A DNA stretch of 64,000 nt, taken from positions 3,557,556 to 3,621,555 of the forward strand of contig NC_087062.1 of the NCBI RefSeq assembly GCF_963678635.1, read 5' to 3'. Position 1 is the first letter of the stretch, and every line of letters starts with the position of its first letter. This DNA comes from Symsagittifera roscoffensis (Eukaryota; Xenacoelomorpha; Acoela; Convolutidae). A program made the translations under genes and the position numbers. The notes beneath the pieces are model-generated. The model was not told where the DNA came from. It worked only from the letters and a program-made list of their open reading frames with translations, and did no database searches. This document shows positions 23,290-35,533 of this stretch, one piece after another.

Positions 23290-25920
23290 GAATCTTGAAC
23301 TTGTAGTTTCGGATAAAAATAAGTAAGTCCTGTCTTTGTTTGCTCTTATGTGGCCACCATGTGGTTTACCGTACTCAATTCTTTAATTGTAATTAATAAA
23401 TTGGTTGCTTTATTGAGCACTCTCCTGTATTTTGACATGGGACTGTCTCCAGAATCTTCTAGGACATGTTTACTTAATCTTTTGCTGCTAAGTTTGAACT
23501 TATCTGACCTTTTGTCAAAGCAGCAATATGTTTTGCTACATAAACATAGCATTTCTGTGCACCTAAAATCTTCTTTGAAAAATCCCGGCTCCTGCTTATT
23601 TTGCTTTTTATGGATACTGCAACGCGCTCGAGGAAGAAAATAGATTTTGCATCTGCCTTGAAAGAGTCTCTATAATCGTTCTCATTTTTCCCAAACACCT
23701 CCTTTTCTGGTTGGATACAGTCCTTTAAATTTTCTTCAGCAGGTGCCAAGTAAATTGAGTATGTATCCATGTCCAACACTTCATATCTATTTACATCAAA
23801 GAACTTGTCAAAGAAGTTATAGTAGAGCTCCAGCATTCTCAGTTTCTCATACTGTAATATGAAAAATCCAACAATGATGGGTTCTCTGTGTTCAATGGTT
23901 GACTTCAACAACTCCAACTCATACAAGTCTTTTTCAACTATATTTAGTCTTTTGGTCAATGGTTCATTGATCGCTTTGAGTTTTTTCATCGTTCAGATAC
24001 TTCACGTAATTGTATGCCTGGATGTATCCATGATCTGATATCCATAGGAGGAATTGTCTGAAAGCTTCATTGCTTAAAAGTTGAAGAGAGGAGTTATAAA
24101 TATTCCACTTTTCAGCTTGAAACTAGATATCAGCATTCTCTGAGCATGTTTTAACGTTTCGTTCTCGATTGCATAGTTTTCCATATAGTTTCCAAGATCG
24201 TTTCTTCCAATCTCAGTGCTTTTTGAAACTTGGAGAAAAGTTGGCATATTTTGATTTCAGCTCGTCTGGAACAACTAAATCGCACTGAACGTAGCCAAAA
24301 AGAGATCCATGTTTTACTTTCGCTAGAAGGGATTCTGTAGAAAGAGGTTTTTTTTGTAAGGAAGTTGGATTCTGAAATATCATCTGTCTCTTACTTTTTT
24401 CAGCCAACAGTTCAAGGTTGCTTACAAAATCGATTATCAAGTTCTGTGGATCCTCCTTGTACAGATAAGTGGGTTCATCAATCAGATTCGATGATATTGA
24501 GACTGAAATTGGAACATGTTTTACAATCCAGGTTGTAGTTTGTGTTCCTTTTAGTTCTTCTGTAGGAACACAAATCGACTCAAAATTGAAAATTGCTAGA
24601 TTATTGGAAAGCTTGTTATCTTGAGAAACTGGAAAATTGAATCCTTCTAGCTTTTCAAACAAGGTTTGTTGAGGCTCATACTTGTTCTTTGGGTAAATAT
24701 ACTTCACTCGATCCTTAAATTTTAGCAGACGCTGATTGAAGTGGTCTGATTTGTGGAAAAAAGTGTCACAACTAGGACACCGGAAGCACTTGAAGAAGCT
24801 ATCTATGTCATTCGTAAGAATGGTATCTTTGTTGAATCTCAGTAGTTCAACTCTGTTATCAATCCTTTCGATTGTTCGGCGATCTAGTTCTCCTACATAT
24901 TAACCTTCTTGGACATCGAAATCGTATATAAATATGTTTCTTTGCACAATTTCCTCGAAAACAGGTAAGTCTCTACTGAAACGCCATGAAAACTTTTAGG
25001 ATCATGACCAGACTCTATTATGACTTCTGTAAAGTATCCAGAAGTGTGAGAGTAGAGATCATTGTGTCCGTTCATAATTATTTCCAATGCGCGGAAAAAA
25101 CAAAAGTGGACTTTTTCCGGTCCTTGTCTTTGTTAGATGAAAAACAGTTCATTTGCGTATGTCGTAAAGAAGGTTCGGGTAAGACAGAGTCCAGACATCC
25201 GATTGGAAAGTTTTTGAGCAAAACAGCAGTAATTGTGACGTTAGCAATCAACTCGAATTGCCACTTTGTGTTTTGACGTTCTTGCGTACATTGCTCCACA
25301 ATATCATTTTTTTCTACTTCTCATAGGACTTTTATCAAGTCTGCTTCAGTACAGAGCAAATGGAATTTTTCAAACAAAGTTTTGTTTTCATGGGCATAGA
25401 ACAAAACCAGAGCAAGGTTGTTTTTGGCGGCAAAATCGAGCTTGATCATGACTTTTTCAAGTTTCTCGTTGGTTGTTTAATTAATAATATTGGACACTTG
25501 GAAGTTCAGTACCTAATGTCTCCCATTTTCGATCTCCGTATTCACCAAAAAAAGTTGACAAGCACCAAGTTCCTCCTTCAGTTTTTCATCATCTTGTTCA
25601 ACACAATGTCCTCCACGTCCTCCATAATCTTGTTCAAGCCCGCTACAGTATCTTTAAGTTTCTGATGCTTAACTCCATGTTCCTTTCTCCGATGTTGTTA
25701 GAGAGAGTAGTAACTTGGAAACTCTTGTTCGCAAGAAGGACAAACTGTCGACTGCTTCGAACTTATTTAAGCATGCTTCTTCGCAACATGATAATTCTTC
25801 TCTTCCTTCTTCTTGGACATAAAGTTACAAATAGGACACAAATTCATTCTTGTATCCACATCTCTTTCGATGTATCGGAGTATCAGATCTCCTGTATTCA
25901 TCAACACATTACTCGTACTT
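23290..25920 (-). pseudogene. Polinton DNA polymerase B, copy 1 (internally deleted)
   Basis: This is a protein-primed family B DNA polymerase that would replicate the element. In order on the minus strand: an N-terminal Cys-rich segment (25.9-25.7 kb); MEIIMNGHNDLYSHTSG (25.1 kb); exonuclease motif region LAIFNFESICVP (24.58 kb); a jump to FGYVQCDLVVPDELKSKY; NSSYGYQIMDTSRH (motif B, 24.05 kb); IEHREPIIVGFFILQYEKLRML; the MDTYSIYLA motif (23.76 kb); and a C-terminal LCLCSKTYCC tail. Compared with copy 2, the middle (exonuclease II/III and motif A) is deleted. The exonuclease Asp is Asn (codon at 24585-24587) and the second polymerase Asp of DTDS is Tyr (23759-23761). Frameshifts are present. 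It is inactive on all counts. Confidence 0.9.
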
Positions 25921-25929
25921 GACTGTCTC

Positions 25930-26525
25930 TTTTCGGTTTAAATTAGGCATTATCTAAGAAATCGAAAAAAGAAAACTAGGACGTAACAAATGTTCCAAAT
26001 TTGAAAGTTTAAAGGACCAATTGAATAAAGAACTTACGTTTTTTTTTATTTGAAGCAACGATTTGTTAAATTTGAAGTAAAATCCAATTGACTGTTTCTG
26101 ATTGGTAAACAAAATGAATAATTTAACCCAATAAAAAGCGTGTTTATACTAACAATGACGTCATAGCCCGTGTGAGTATCCTTTTGTGGTCAGAAAATTT
26201 TTCCAGAATAATTTTCAATCAGTTAGAACTAAGCAGCTTCTAGACATAACTGTGGACGAAAAATAATCTTTTATGAAAAATGTCTGTTCATAAACATTTG
26301 AATTCCCTCGGGATACTCTAGAGGAGAAGAAAATATTCCGTGTGATTTTCTCTTTGATGTAATAGATGTAAAATCTTACTTTTTCACAATTTTTGGGATG
26401 TTTACTCAGGGTAAGTAGAGGTATTGTCAGGAAAACTTACTCAATCAAAGAGTTTATTTTTGAACCTAGTATTGAATTTCAAAGCTATAAGCTTAGTGCC
26501 GAATCACACCTGACTAGAAAAGCTC
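25930..26525. promoter_or_regulatory. Polinton promoter segment, copy A
   Basis: A non-coding segment upstream of polymerase copy 1, repeated at 30215-30920 (B) and 32760-33320 (C). It has CCAATAAAA, then TTTATACTAAC, then a perfect CRE palindrome TGACGTCA at 26156-26163. The heat-shock-like repeats clear in B are eroded here. Confidence 0.55.
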
Positions 26526-26549
26526 AATGATTTTGTGTGATTTCCATCA

Positions 26550-29500
26550 TCCATAACTTGTCTTTTTGGATAAAAATAACTATGTTCTTTCTTTCTTACT
26601 CTTATGTGGCCAACAGGTGGTTTACGGAACTAAATTCTTTGGTTATAATTAATAAATTGGTTGCTATATTGAGCACTCTCCCATATTTCGACATGGGACC
26701 GTCTCCAGAATCTTCTAAGACCCGTTTATTTAAGTCTTGCTGCTAAATTTGAACTTATCTGACTTGTGTGTCATAGCAGCAATAAGTTTTGCTACATAAA
26801 CTTAACATTTCTATGCACCTGAAGTGCCAAGTAAATTGAGTCGGTATCCATCTCCAACTTCAATTTTATTCACATCACAGAACCTGTCGAAGAAATTTAG
26901 TAGAGCTCCAACATTCTCAGTTTCTCATGCTGTAATATGAAAAATCCAACAATGATGGGTTCTCTGTGTTTAATGGTTGACTTCAACAACTCCAATTCAT
27001 ACAAGTCTTTTTCAACTATATTTAGTCTTTTGGTCAAGGGTTTGTTGATCGTTTAATGAGTTTTTTCATCATTCAGATACTCCGTTATTGTATGCCTGGA
27101 TCTATGCATGATCTGATATCCATAGGAGGAATTGTCTAAAAGCTTCATTGCTTAAAAGTTGAAGAGAGGAGTTATAAATATTCCACTTTCCAGCTTGAAA
27201 CTAGATATCAGCATTCTCTGAGCATGTTTTAACGTTTCGTTCTCGATTGCATAGTTTTCCATATAGTTTCCAAGATAGTTCCTTCCAATCTCAGTGCTTT
27301 TTGAAAATTGGAGAAAAGTTGGCATATTTTGATTTCAGTTCGTCTGGAACAACTAAATTGCACTGAACGTAGCGAAAAAGAGATCCATCTTTTTTGCTAG
27401 AAGGGAGTATGTAGAAAGGTCTTTTGTAAGGAAAATGGAATCTGACATATCATCTGTCTCATATCATTCATCTCTTTTTCTTGTTTCCTCGCTCATTATC
27501 CTGTTCTGTTAAGGAGGGACGAGCTTCTTGACACCAGAAGAACGGGGAGTAGCATCCCATTGCTTCGAACATTGTCTTCCAGTGATCACAATAACCGTCC
27601 ACATTAAAACAATCAATTATTTTTCTGTTCTCCAGATGTAAAAAAGCTCTCAATTTCACATTCTGGTTTTGTTTCCCGGTAAAAAGACATAACCATATTC
27701 TCAAAGTTGCGAGTTCGATTATAGAGCTGACTTGCAACAATTCCAACGATTGATTTACAAACATTTGATGAAATTTTGATGAATGTTTCGTCAATCACAG
27801 CTTTTCGAGTGAAAACAATGTAAGGTCCACCGGTCATGTCTTCTCGTTTTTTTCACACAAATCTTATTCACTTTCCCAAAATGGATAAAACGTGTAAATT
27901 GAGGTTTATGTAAACATACTTTGCAAGATTTGGAAGTGTACATCCAAGTTTTAGCATATCAATGGCCTTGTTATGATAAAACGGACTCAATTTTTGCATT
28001 GCCTCCAGCGTTGGAGCTACAGCCTTGTTGATGTACCAATTCAAACAGTCTTTCAACACAGTCATTCCGTTTTTCTTCCAAGTCTCTCGTAAGTAATTGT
28101 AATTATGGAAACCAGATGCAGACACAGTTTTGATTTGAAGCTTTTTCAGTGCGTCTTGTTCGTCAAGCCCACTCTTTCTCAATTTTTCATAAGCAATGAT
28201 ATCTTTATCTAGAGGATTATTGTTTCTAAGTTTACTGAAGAAAGCTTCATACTGTGGCATTTCCAGAAAATCAAGTTGTCTGGGTTATCAAACCATTCAT
28301 AGGGAAAGAATCCTTTCGTTTCGCTAGCCTTATAAGCTTTGAGAAAGAAGTCCAGTGTTGTTGCTCCACCGAGAGTTTCATTTTGTCAAGAAATAGTACA
28401 TCTCAAACTTGAAAGATATAAAGTCATTTGCCTTTTTGATAACTGATGCTTCTTGTTCTTTATCGCAAATCAAATAGCCGATTAAGTAGGATTTGATCAA
28501 ATTCAAATCATATCTACCGCTGCTAAATCCGGAAATTTTTACATATCTATCCAGATATTCTTTTAAATCAGAGTTGATTTTTCTGAATTCGCAAGAGTTG
28601 TGTTGAGATATCTGCTTCTTCCGAATCTTCAATGCATTCGTCTTCGTACTCGATTTTGTTGCTTGAATAATTTTCACCTCGCTCGTTTAGCCGATCAAAG
28701 ATCTTTTTCATTCATTCATTGGCAGCTAATTCAATATCTTGAAATTTCGTTCTAACCTCCAGCTGACTTTTTTCAGCCAATAGTTCGAGGTTGCTTACAA
28801 AATCGATTATCATGTTCTGTGGATCCTTATTGTACAAATAAGTGGGTTGATCAATCCGATTCGATGATTTTGAGACTGAAGTTGGAACATGTTTTCCTAT
28901 CCAGGTTGTAGTTTCTGTATCTTTAAGTTCCTCTGTAGGAACACAAATCGACTCAAAATCGAAAATTGCTAGATTATTGGAAAGCTTGTTTTTTTTCAGA
29001 AACTGGAAGATTGAATCCTTCTAGCTTTTCAAACAAGGTTTCTCGAAGCTCAGACACGTTCCTTGGGTAAATATACTTGAAGTAATCTGATTTGTGGAAA
29101 AAAGTGTCACAACTAGGACACCGGAAGCACTTGAAGAAGCTATCTATGTCATTCGTAAGAATTGTATCTTTGTTGAATCTCAGTAGTTCAACCCTGTTAT
29201 CAATCCTTCCGATTCTTCGGCGAGCTAGTTTTCCTACATATTCACCTTCTTGGATATCGAAATCGTATATAAATATGTTTCATTGCACAATTTCCTCGAA
29301 AACAAGTAAGTCTCTACTGAAACTCCATGAAAACTTTTAGGATCATGACCAGACTTTATAATAAATTCTGTAAAGTATCTAGAAGTGTGAGAGTCGAGAT
29401 CATTGTGTCCTTTCATAAACATTTCCAATGCGTGGAAAAGACAAAAAGGGACTTTTTATAGTCCTCGTCTTTGTTAAATGAAAAACAGTTCTTTTGCGTA

Positions 29501-30185
29501 TGTTGTAATAAAGGTTCGGGTAAGACAGAGTCCGCACATCCCATTGGAAAGTTTTTGAGCAAAACAGCAAAAATGGTGACGTTAGCAATCAACTTGACTT
29601 GCCACTTTGTGTTTTGACGTTCTTGCGTACATTGCTCCACAATATCAAGTTTTTCCACTTTTCATAGGAGTTTTATCAAGTCTGCTTTAGTACAGAGCAA
29701 ATGGAATTTTTGAAACCAAGTTTTGTTTTCTTGGGCATAGAACAAAACCAGAGCAAGGTTGATTTTAGCGGAAAAATTGAGCTTGATCATGACTTTTTCA
29801 AGTTTCTCGTTGATTGTTTTATTGTCTAACTTGGACACTTGGAAGTTAAGTACCTATTGTCTCCCATTTTCGATCTCCGTATCCACCAAAAATGTTGACA
29901 AGCACTAAGTTTCTCCTTCAGTTTTCCACTATCTTCCCCTTTTTCCTCCACAATCTTGTTCAAGTCCGCTACAGTACCACTAGGTTTCCGTTGTTCAAGT
30001 TCATGTTCCTTTCTTTGATGTTGTTGGAGAGAGTAGTAACTTGGAACTCTTGTTCGCAAGAAGGAAAAACTGTCGACTGCTTTGGAATTTGTTGAGCATG
30101 CTTCTTCGCAACATGATAATCCATCCTCCTTCTTCTTGGACATAACGTTACATTTAGGACACATATATTCATTCTTGTATTCCAT
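26550..30185 (-). pseudogene. Polinton DNA polymerase B, copy 2 (longer, with different lesions)
   Basis: It starts MEYKNEYMCPKCNVMSKKKE with a Cys-rich finger (CPKC...CCEEAC), then the 29.4 kb segment shared with copy 1. The exonuclease motif is intact, IFDFESICV (28.96 kb). SGFSSGRYDLNLIKSYLIGY (28.5 kb) looks like exonuclease II. A terminal-protein/exonuclease linker follows (28260-27868), including MQKLSPFYHNKAIDMLKLGC. The motif A region KSIVGIVASQLY (27.74 kb) has Asp replaced by Val (27736-27738). NSSYGYQIMHRSRH (27.1 kb) and an intact MDTDSIYLA (26840-26848) come next, after which the frame jumps straight to the C-terminal CSKTYCCYD. Several frameshifts and deletions are present. It keeps the exonuclease and DTD aspartates that copy 1 lost, but has lost the motif A aspartate. 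Confidence 0.9.
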
Positions 30186-30214
30186 CTATTTCGATGTATT
30201 GGAGCATCAGATCT

Positions 30215-30920
30215 CCTGTGTTCATCACCACATCACTCGCACTTGACTTTCTTATTTCAGTTTATAGCAGGCATTGTCTAACAAATCGAAAAAAGAGAAG
30301 TGTTACTTTAGAAATGATCCAATTTAAAAGTTTAATGTACCAATTGAATAAAGAACTCAAATTTTTCTTTTTGTGAAGTAACGAATTGTAAAATTTGAAG
30401 TAAAAATCAATTGACTGTTACTGATTGGTAAGCAAAATGAATGATTTAACCCAATAATATAAGCGTATTTATACTAACAATGACTTCATCACCTCTGCAA
30501 GTATCCTTTTATGGTCATGACTGCGTTCCTCAAATAGAAGTGAAGTCACAACTGAGACAATTTTCCTTTTATGGTAATGACGTCATCACCTACGTCATTC
30601 CTTCGAAAGTTCTAGAATTTTCCAGAAAAATTTCCAATCAATTAAAACTAAGCAGTTTCTAGACAAACCTCTGGATGGAAAATAATCATTTGAATTTCCT
30701 CCAGATACTCTAGAACAAACAAATTATATTTTCCGTGTGATTTCCTTATTGATGAAATAGATGTAACTTCTTTTTTTTCTCAATATTTTGTATGTTTATC
30801 CAGGGTAAGTAGAGGTATATTCAGTGAAGCTTACTCAATCAAAGAATTTACTTTTGAACCGAGTTTTGAGTAACGAAGCTATAAGCGTAGTGCTGATTTA
30901 CACTTGACTAGAAAAGAAAT
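30215..30920. promoter_or_regulatory. Polinton promoter segment, copy B, with heat-shock and CRE motifs
   Basis: It lies just upstream of polymerase copy 2 (minus) and about 0.8 kb before the 166-codon frame (plus), so it could serve both directions. It contains CCAAT, TATTTATACTAAC, TGACTTCA (30481), GTGAAGTCAC (30540) and TGACGTCA (30578-30585). Then come five contiguous alternating GAA/TTC units at exact 5-base spacing (GAA 30605, TTC 30610, GAA 30615, TTC 30620, GAA 30625), a textbook heat-shock element. Function is inferred from motifs only. Confidence 0.6.
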
Positions 30921-31749
30921 TTTGTTTTATTTCGAAAATTCGAAATTAATCAAAAACTCGTACGATAATATATCAAAGACTCTTTGTATTTTTTATTCCT
31001 TAACCGATACCCAAATTTGTAAAAAAAGCCCCAGCAAAATTCTTTATTTCTTCATTTCTTTTAAAATTTTCATAGTTCAAAATCCTGCATGATCAGGTTT
31101 GGAATAAGATTTACAGAGATTTGCATTGATATGTTCATCAATTTTTGAGATATCCTCTCAAATCTATATCAAAATCAAAGAAATTGACTATCTCCTCAAC
31201 AATCAGCAATTTTTTATTGATTACCTACAAAAAATTCAATTAACTTGAAAAAATTTTTTTTATTAATTTTGTTTCTTTTGTTACCTATATCAGAAATAAT
31301 TCTTTTTTTACAGCAAACAACTTTTGGTCATTTTTTTGCGATTTCTTTTGTGTATATTTTTACTTGTTAGGAAGATTTAAGTCTTAAAAAGATGACTTTT
31401 TTCGATTGGATACAACAATGTTTAAAATGTACCTAAAATGAAACTTTATTTCCGATTGGACAAAACTCTTTTATGAGAGTTCCATAAAATGGAGCTGAAA
31501 TCTGATTGCACACGGTTACAATCTAAATAGGGAAGCTCAATTCTGATTGGTTAAACCCACACATTAGAGTTGAAGGTAACCCTAATTTCTAACTAAAAGT
31601 GGTTTTTTTCCAACTTAACTGCCGTCAACTACCTCCTCTCTAATCTCTAAATACTTTCTTTTCCACTTAACTGCCTACAACTACCTCCTCTTTCAGCACT
31701 AAATCATTCTTGTTTTTACTTTGTATCTTTTACTTAACTTACTGCTCAA

Positions 31750-32250
31750 ATGATCTTCTCAGTGCAAAACAGCAACCATATGTACTCTGTAGAATTTTCG
31801 CCTGATCTAGTACAAATTCAAGTGCGACAAACAGTGTCTGAAAATTTTCTGGCACGAATGGACATCTCAATCCACGTCTGGCACATGGTGGAAGTGATGC
31901 AAAAGGGTTTCAACGAACATCATGTGACGCAAGTACCAACCACAGATAACCAACTCGGATCAATGCAAATGATGGAGGAAGTGTCTGATCATGTGGGAAT
32001 GAACTACCACGATACTTCTGACTCTAGATATGTGGCTCAATCAACCGACGATTTCCTCTTTCCGTGGGAAGAGGGATCAGTGGAGAAAGAAATTACCATC
32101 GAAGAAGATGAGGGGTTCTCTGAGCCAAGAACTCCAGCCAGCGAACCACCAAGACAACCACCGGCGATGGAGGCAAGACCAGTTTTGCGCTTCATTGAGA
32201 ACATGCAAAAATTTGAGAACTCAGCGGCTCGACAGCTCTTTGATTTGTAA
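31750..32250 (+). CDS. Polinton accessory frame X, copy I (intact, 166 aa)
   Basis: This is an uninterrupted frame from ATG after TTACTGCTCAA to TAA, MIFSVQNSNHMYSVEFSPDL onward, one of the few unbroken frames in the element. The N-terminal two thirds are mixed, with Met/His-rich stretches (VWHMVEVMQKGF, MQMMEEVSDHVGM). The C-terminal part has an acidic segment (EKEITIEEDEGF), a Pro-rich linker (EPRTPASEPPRQPPAMEA) and a short helical tail ending ARQLFDL. There are no Cys, signal peptide or membrane segment. I do not recognise the family. A consensus splice donor GTAAGT overlaps the stop codon, so it may be an exon rather than a whole gene. A frameshifted copy lies at 34141-34640. Confidence 0.6.
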   Translation: MIFSVQNSNHMYSVEFSPDLVQIQVRQTVSENFLARMDISIHVWHMVEVMQKGFNEHHVTQVPTTDNQLGSMQMMEEVSDHVGMNYHDTSDSRYVAQSTDDFLFPWEEGSVEKEITIEEDEGFSEPRTPASEPPRQPPAMEARPVLRFIENMQKFENSAARQLFDL

Positions 32251-32279
32251 GTAATTTGGTTATTGTCTTGTGTTTTTTA

Positions 32280-32758
32280 ATTTAGTTTTTTTGCGTCCAA
32301 AATTTTTTTAAGAGATAGGAACAAGGAGATAAGACAAAAGGTCATAGAATAGTTTGTTGAAAAACTTTGCACACCGATTAAAAATCGAACTAAATTCGCA
32401 ATTAGTAAAAAATTTTACTGAGTTTTTTCTTATGCAAATGATGAAAAAATTACATGAATTTCAACATCTTGTAAGAATTTTCACTTTTTTGCACCCAAGA
32501 TAAAAAATCACAATTCAATTTTCGCATGCCTGTTGAATACTTATAAAGATTTCCGCACCATGCAAAAATTTTCAAATTATTTTCTGCACACTCGTTAAAA
32601 AACAAAACAAAAAACTTGCAATTTAAAAAAAATTTCGTTAAGTAATTCTCATTTTAAGGAATTGAGAAATTTTCTTGCAGAGTTAAAAATTAAAATTTAT
32701 GATTTTTTTGTTCTAATTTTGATCATTAAGAAATTCGTTTTTTGCATGTATGTATTAA
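32280..32758. repeat. TTTGCA-rich degenerate repeat
   Basis: Short phrases such as TTTGCACACCGATTAAAAA and TTTCTGCACACTCGTTAAAA recur every 40-90 bases. The same kind of sequence follows frame X copy II (34740-35490) and recurs at 37080-37330. It is non-coding; it may have been one repeat that spread with the local duplications. Confidence 0.5.
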
Positions 32759-32759
32759 G

Positions 32760-33320
32760 ATTTGTTTCTTCTTTTTGTAAAGTAACGAACTGTAAAGTTT
32801 GAAGTAAAATTAAATTAACTGTTTTTGATTGGTAAGCATAATGAATGATTAAACCCAATAAAATCAGCCTATTTATACTAACAATGACGTCATCACCTCT
32901 GCAAGTAACCTTTTATGGTCATGACTGCATTCCTTAAATAGAAGTGACGTCACAATCGACACATTTTTACGTATATGGTAATGACGTCATCGCCTACGTC
33001 ATTCCTTCTAAAGTCTAGAATTTTCCAGAAAAACTTTCAATCAATTAGAACTAAGCAGTTTCTAGACAAACCTTTGGATGAAAAATAATCATTTGAATTT
33101 CCTCCAGATACTCCAGAATAAAAAATTATATTTTCCGTGTGATTTCCTTATTGATGGAATAGATGTAATTTTTAAGTTTTTTTTCAATACTTTGGATGCT
33201 TATTCAGGATAAGTAGAGGTATATTCAGTGAAGCTTACTCTATCAAAGAGTTTACTTTTGAACCGAGTATTGAGTATCAAAGCTATAAGCTTAGTGCTGA
33301 ATTACACTTGACTAGAACAG
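32760..33320. promoter_or_regulatory. Polinton promoter segment, copy C (no polymerase attached)
   Basis: This third copy sits upstream of frame X copy II only. It has CCAATAAAA, three perfect TGACGTCA palindromes (32885-32892, 32945-32952, 32982-32989), a TACGTCATT half site and three phased heat-shock units (GAA 33018, TTC 33023, GAA 33028). Confidence 0.6.
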
Positions 33321-34140
33321 AAATTTGATTTCATTTCAAAAATTAGAAATTAATCAAAAAGTCGTACGATAACAAAGACTCTTTTTAATCCTTAACCGAT
33401 AACCAAATTTGTAAAAACTCCCCAGCAAAGTTTTTTTTTTCTTAATTTCTTTACAAATTTTCAAAGTTCAAAATCCTGCATGATCAGGTTTGAATTAAGA
33501 TTTCCAGAGATTTGCTTTGATATGTTCATCAATTTTTGAGTTATCCTCTCAAATCTATAAAAAAAAATAAAAATAACTTGACAGCAACTTTTTCTTGATT
33601 CCCTACAAAAAATTCAATTAAATTTAAGACAAAAATTGCAGAGAAACTTTTTTTTTTAAATTTTCTTTATTTTTCTATTTATATCAGGAATATTTCTTAT
33701 TTGTACAGCAAACAACGTTTGGTAAATTTTTGGTCAATTTGTAAGTTTTTACTTATTTGGAAGATTTGATTCTTAAAAAGATGCATTTTTTTGATTGGAT
33801 ACAACAAAGTGTAAAATTTACCTAAAATGGAACCTTGTTTTCGATTGGACACATTTTTTATATGAGAATTCCATTAAAGGAAGCTGAAATCAGATTGCAC
33901 ACGATTACAATCTAAATGGGGAAACTCAATTTTGTTTGGTTAAACCCACACATTAGAGTTGAAGGTAACCCTAACTTCAAACTGAAAATTGTTTTTTTTT
34001 CAACTTAACTACCGTCAACTACCTCATCTCTAATCTCTAAGTACTTTCTTTTCGACTTAACTACTGTCAACTGCCTCCTCTCTCAGCACTAAATCATTCT
34101 TGATTTTACTCTGTATCTTTTACCCAACTTATTGCTCAAA

Positions 34141-34640
34141 ATGATGTTCTCAGTGCAAAACAGCAAACCTATGTACTCCGTAGAATTTTCGACTGATCTA
34201 GTACAAATCCAAGTGCGACGAACAGTGTCTAAAAATTTTCTGGCACGAATGGACATCCCAATCCAGGTCTGGCACATGGTGGAAGTGATGCGAAGGGGTT
34301 TCAACGGACATCATATGACGCAAGTACCAATCACAGATCACCACCTCGGAACAATGCAAATGATGGAGGAAGTGTCCGATCATGTGGGAATGAACTACCC
34401 CGACACATTTGTCTCTAGATATGTGGTTCAACCAATCGACGATTTCCTCTTTCCGTGGGGAGAGGGATCTGTGGAGAGCGCTCATACCATCGAAAAAGAG
34501 AGGGGTTCTCTGAGCCAAGAACTCAAGCCAGCGAACCACCAAGACAACCACCGGCGATGGAGGCAAGACCAGCTTTGCGCTTCATTGAGAAATTGCAAAA
34601 CTTTGAGAACTCAGCGGCTCGACAGCTCTTTGATTTGTAA
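34141..34640 (+). pseudogene. Polinton accessory frame X, copy II (frameshifted)
   Basis: This copy matches 31750-32250 from MMFSVQNSKPMYSVEFS onward. The frame holds for about 120 codons (VWHMVEVMRRGF, MQMMEEVSDHVGM, DDFLFPWGEG) and then shifts near 34490. The remainder (GFSEPRTQASEPPRQPPAME ... ARQLFDL) continues in the next frame to TAA at 34640. It is therefore a one-frameshift pseudogene of copy I, produced by an approximately 2.4 kb tandem duplication. The GTAAGT at the stop of copy I is GTAAAT here. Confidence 0.65.
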
Positions 34641-35533
34641 ATCATTTGGTTATTGCCGTGGGTTTTGTAATTCAATTTTTTTTTTGCATCCAATTTTTTT
34701 TCAAGAAATAGGAACAATGAGATAAGACAAAAGGTCATAGAAAAATTTGATAACAAACTTTGCACACGGATTAAAAATTAAACTAGTTTTGCAATTGGTA
34801 AAAAATATCATAAAGTTTTTTTATGCAGATGATGACAAAATTACATGAATTTTACATCTTCTAAGATATTTCATTTTTTTTTGCACACAAGATAAAAAAA
34901 ATCAATTTTTGCATACATAATAACTATTTACAAAGACTTTTGCACCACGCAAAAATTTTCGTAATGTTTTTTGCACACGCGTTAAAAAAACAAAAAATTT
35001 GCAAATTAAGAAAAATTTCATTGAATAGTTTCGCATTTTGAAATAAATTTTAACGAAATTTTCTTGCACTGTTAAAATTTAAAACTTACGACTTTTTGTT
35101 CTAATTTTGATCCTTAATAAATTAGTTTTTTGCATGCTTGTTGATCAAAAACATCAGAAAAACAAAGTATTAAGATAGGCAATAGCACTAAAAGTCATCA
35201 ATAACGAAACTTTTTAGCAATCATGTAACAAGCGTTTTACAATTTAGTTTTGCGTTTTTTGCACATGCATCAGAAAAAAGAAGTTGGGTTTTGCATTTGT
35301 TTTCTAAAAAAAATTCATGAAAATTTTTGCACGATTGTTAAAAAACCAAAGCTTTTTTTGCATCTATTGAACATGTTTAATTATGTTTTGCAAAATTGTT
35401 GAAAGAATCAAATCATAATTTGCATCTTGTAAAAAATATGGAAAAAACTTTTAATTTGGAATAAATTTGATTTTGATAAGATTTTTATAAAGAAGTATTC
35501 AATTATTAATAGAAAAACTGACACGCTCACTAT

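Noticed and set aside
29092-30095. Plus-strand frames in the polymerase region
   Set aside because: The minus strand carries recognisable family B polymerase motifs across the same bases; the plus-strand frames are shadows.
34198-34566. 122-codon minus-strand frame opposite frame X copy II
   Set aside because: It is the antisense shadow of frame X, whose plus-strand frame is supported by the intact copy I.
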